The notes under the pieces were generated by a model. The model ran no database searches and had not been told where the DNA came from. It was given only the letters and a program-made list of their open reading frames with translations. Of a DNA stretch of 7,103 nt, positions 5,291 to 7,103 are shown in pieces (position 1 is the first letter of the stretch; each line of letters opens with the position of its first letter). The translations under genes were made by a program, and so were the position numbers. The DNA comes from Flavipsychrobacter sp. (GTDB lineage Bacteria; Bacteroidota; Bacteroidia; Chitinophagales; Chitinophagaceae): NCBI GenBank assembly GCA_021156265.1, contig JAJNBR010000144.1, positions 1 through 7,103 of the forward strand, in the 5' to 3' direction.

Positions 5291-5314
5291 AAATTTTCAC
5301 CGAGGTGCAAATTT
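5291..5314. repeat. Imperfect inverted repeat between the ligase-like and sugar transferase genes
   Basis: AAATTT-t-CACC-GA-GGTG-c-AAATTT: two 6-bp and two 4-bp arms, with one mismatched pair between them. It begins 2 bp beyond the stop codon of the ligase-like gene (minus strand). It could be a weak terminator or mRNA 3' structure, or a dyad operator for the sugar transferase gene. The loop is only 2 nt, which favours a DNA-binding dyad over a stable RNA hairpin. Confidence 0.5.
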
Positions 5315-5316
5315 CT

Positions 5317-6651
5317 TTAAACTTTCTCAGATTTTGAAATATTTGACTGCATATTTTTACCCAGATCACCTGTGTAATATATATTCCAAAATATTTGTGT
5401 AAAAAAACAGTAATAAATAATACCAGCTTGGGTTTGCAGGGCAGATTCCTGCATCATAAAAGCAAAGGCCGCCAGGTGAAAGATGAAAAAAAGCTGGCCG
5501 TATCTGAGCTTTTTTATATAGAAAAAAGGTGACAAAATAATAATACAGCATAATAGCAGCCCGGGCAACCCAATCATTATAAACGACTGCAGAAACATAT
5601 TGTGTAAATTTATGTTATATAGCTCAGAGGTATTGTCGAAATAGGTCTTGTCCCAGTTTTGCACATGATAGTTGGCGAATTTCCGGTTCTGGAGGTCCTG
5701 CCAGTCGCCACTGCCGCACCCGGTGAGCCACAGGTTATTATCCCTGATATTCTCGAGGCCGATGCGCCAGGAGAATACACGTATGGTCAGGTTGCTAAGG
5801 CGGCTTTCATCCACATCGCGGTAATCTTCCAAAAAAGCCTTTTCCAGGTCGTTTTTAACGATGACATCCTTATACCGGCCCCTGAGCGGGTTATCGGTAA
5901 GAGCGAGCGCTGCCAAAAGAACGATGGCGGAAAGAGCAAGTAAAGCTACTTTCACCCCACCATACCGGGCTTTGAGCGTTTTTTTTAGATAGATAGGCGT
6001 AATGATGAGGAAGAACAGGACAATGAGGGTTTTGGAAGATAGAAGAATAAAAAAGGCCGTTTGCAGGCCAATGAGTGCCAACCTGGCAAAACGCCACCAG
6101 CTTCCGCTAAACCGCTGCCAGGGAAACAACAGCAGCGCACTTAAGGAAAATAGCGTGAACCACGCCATATGTACCGCATGTATATCTGTTATGTGGTGTA
6201 CCAGGTTCTCGTAAAAAAGCACTTTGCTTTCGCCGGTAGCCATATAAATGCGAAGGGAGGGAATGATGCAGGTGAGCGCTGCAACGCTGATGCCTGCTAC
6301 AAAGGCCAGGAAAATATTTTCGACAGCGGGGCGTTTTAAATTGATGCCTGCTCCCACTGCCAGCGGGAGAAATACAAAGGCCAGCTTTAATTGTATATCA
6401 AAAAGTGCATGGCTTTTGTTGTTGCTGTAAAAATAGCTGAGCGCAAACAGGGCAAAATAAGCCAGCCAGGCCCAGAGCGCCTTCCGCGTTTTTAAGTTAT
6501 GCCAGGTTTGTTTGGGATCGCCGCCAAGGAACCACGCGACTGTCAGTGAGATGACGGCAACAGAAGTATATATATAAGGAAATGGGATGAGGAAGGCTAA
6601 GCAATAAAGCAAAACAAGCTGTAAAGGCCTGAACCATCCCACGTTGAGCAT
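5317..6651 (-). CDS. O-antigen ligase/polymerase-like membrane protein (Wzy_C family)
   Basis: 444 residues from the ATG at 6651. An in-frame TTG two codons further upstream overlaps the -7 promoter box and is rejected. About ten or more transmembrane helices are visible, with one large periplasmic loop of about residues 249-350. The loop ends in the family-like NLHNMFLQSF...GLPG pattern (His350 in this numbering). Further family hints are the LLSSKT segment (about 204-209), the arginines of the TIRVFSWRIGLENI stretch (R291, R296), and the late MQESALQTQAG segment. Such proteins either ligate polysaccharide onto lipid A core or another acceptor, or polymerise repeat units; sequence alone does not separate WaaL-like from Wzy-like. 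It is adjacent to a phosphoglycosyl transferase and a divergent flippase, fitting a surface polysaccharide locus. A perfect -7 box ends 3 nt before the ATG, predicting a leaderless mRNA. The C-terminal coding end is distinctly A/T rich. Confidence 0.88.
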   Translation of the reverse strand: MLNVGWFRPLQLVLLYCLAFLIPFPYIYTSVAVISLTVAWFLGGDPKQTWHNLKTRKALWAWLAYFALFALSYFYSNNKSHALFDIQLKLAFVFLPLAVGAGINLKRPAVENIFLAFVAGISVAALTCIIPSLRIYMATGESKVLFYENLVHHITDIHAVHMAWFTLFSLSALLLFPWQRFSGSWWRFARLALIGLQTAFFILLSSKTLIVLFFLIITPIYLKKTLKARYGGVKVALLALSAIVLLAALALTDNPLRGRYKDVIVKNDLEKAFLEDYRDVDESRLSNLTIRVFSWRIGLENIRDNNLWLTGCGSGDWQDLQNRKFANYHVQNWDKTYFDNTSELYNINLHNMFLQSFIMIGLPGLLLCCIIILSPFFYIKKLRYGQLFFIFHLAAFAFMMQESALQTQAGIIYYCFFTQIFWNIYYTGDLGKNMQSNISKSEKV

Positions 6652-6654
6652 GCG

Positions 6655-6662
6655 CAAAAGTA
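6655..6662 (-). promoter_or_regulatory. -7 promoter box for the O-antigen ligase-like gene
   Basis: On the minus strand this is TACTTTTG, an exact TAnnTTTG match, followed by CGC and the ATG at 6651. It probably drives the ligase-like gene and possibly the sugar transferase and Usp genes behind it. No clear -33 TTG is seen. Confidence 0.65.
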
Positions 6663-6673
6663 GATAAAAATTG

Positions 6674-6681
6674 TAATTTTG
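6674..6681 (+). promoter_or_regulatory. -7 promoter box for the flippase gene
   Basis: TAATTTTG is an exact TAnnTTTG match, 11 bp from the opposing -7 box at 6655-6662, so the two promoters are back to back. The predicted leader of about 24 nt is GC rich at its start; GCCGC (6681-6685) and GCGGC (6691-6695) could form a small hairpin. Confidence 0.6.
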
Positions 6682-6710
6682 CCGCCCGTCGCGGCGTATA
6701 ACATCTCCCT

Positions 6711-7103
6711 GTGAAGAACAACCTCATAAAGCTTATTTTTTCGTCTGGTTTACAGGCCTTGGCGGTGCAGGTGTTGGGAATGTTGTTCTTCTATGCCGTC
6801 GGCAAATACCTTCCCAAAGATGATTTTGGTATTTTGAATGGTACCAATGCCAAAGCGGTTATGCTTACAACGCTGCTCAGCTTTGGCATGGACCAGGTGG
6901 TGGTGCGCAGGATAGCGTCTTCAAGAAGATCAGACTGGGCAGCTGCAGCTTATTTGTTTCACGCTCTTGCCGGGTCGGTGATCATGTTTTTCCTGCTTTT
7001 GGCCGGAAGCTACCTGTTCAGCGACCGTGCAGAAGTAATGACCTACCTGCCGTGGTTTTTTGCCGCGCAGGCCATCACTTTCATAGGGGCGCCGTTGAAG
7101 CAG
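6711..7103 (+). CDS. Polysaccharide flippase (Wzx-like), N-terminal part, cut by the window end
   Basis: 131 codons, open to the last base. The GTG at 6711 is the first usable start after an in-frame TAA at 6699-6701; starting at the internal ATG (residue 24) would delete most of the first membrane helix. Visible features are a short basic N-terminus (KNNLIK), a first helix (about 8-30, SSGLQALAVQVLGMLFFYAV), a KYLPKDDFGILN turn typical of oligosaccharide flippases/MOP superfamily proteins, a second helix region around 45-60, the FGMDQVVVRR segment (about 59-68), a helix at about 77-99, and another starting near 109. It would move lipid-linked repeat units across the inner membrane. It diverges from the ligase-like gene over a gap of about 59 bp with paired promoters, consistent with shared control of the locus. 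Confidence 0.85.
   Translation, partial: MKNNLIKLIFSSGLQALAVQVLGMLFFYAVGKYLPKDDFGILNGTNAKAVMLTTLLSFGMDQVVVRRIASSRRSDWAAAAYLFHALAGSVIMFFLLLAGSYLFSDRAEVMTYLPWFFAAQAITFIGAPLKQ

Noticed and set aside
6652..6657. TTG start two codons upstream of the ligase-like ATG
   Set aside because: The TTG lies within the TACTTTTG -7 box; the ATG at 6651 is the natural start.

Overview
The window looks like chromosomal DNA of a Bacteroidota bacterium, most likely of the Chitinophagaceae/Sphingobacteriales type. The basis is several perfect Bacteroidetes -7 promoter boxes (TAnnTTTG) placed just before genes, the near absence of Shine-Dalgarno sequences, and the gene families present. The family-level assignment is inference; no rRNA or other phylogenetic marker is in the window.

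Layout. Positions 1-203 hold no gene. They contain a tandem duplication of an about 90-bp unit, each copy carrying a rho-independent terminator followed by two perfect hairpins that share an AAGC-GGAY-GCTT apex. A small predicted lipoprotein gene (204-656, minus) and nadD (781-1350, plus) diverge from a 124-bp gap. nadD abuts, stop codon to stop codon, an AI-2E-family membrane protein gene (1351-2376, minus). A second divergent gap (2377-2523) carries a clear promoter for a plus-strand three-gene cassette: a YtxH-like small membrane protein, a holin-superfamily (PF07332-like) two-helix protein, and an unrecognised basic protein. This order resembles yqjD-yqjE-yqjK of enterobacteria. The cassette's last gene overlaps a convergent tandem-domain universal stress protein gene by 11 bp.

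The right part (4491-7103) is a piece of a surface polysaccharide locus. It has a phosphoglycosyl transferase that would load the first sugar phosphate on the lipid carrier, an O-antigen ligase/polymerase-like membrane protein, and, divergently, the start of a Wzx-like flippase that runs off the window. Initiation, flipping and polymerisation/ligation functions are thus adjacent, as expected for a Wzx/Wzy-type or O-antigen pathway.

The signals most worth a second look are: (1) the duplicated triple-hairpin array at 20-200; (2) a 50-bp near-perfect inverted repeat (15-bp perfect outer arms) whose end is exactly the start codon of the universal stress protein; (3) three genes whose -7 box ends only 3-4 nt before the ATG, predicting leaderless mRNAs; (4) the conserved-looking membrane cassette with its unrecognised third protein. 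I did not find a CRISPR array, tRNA, rRNA, insertion sequence or obvious defence system.
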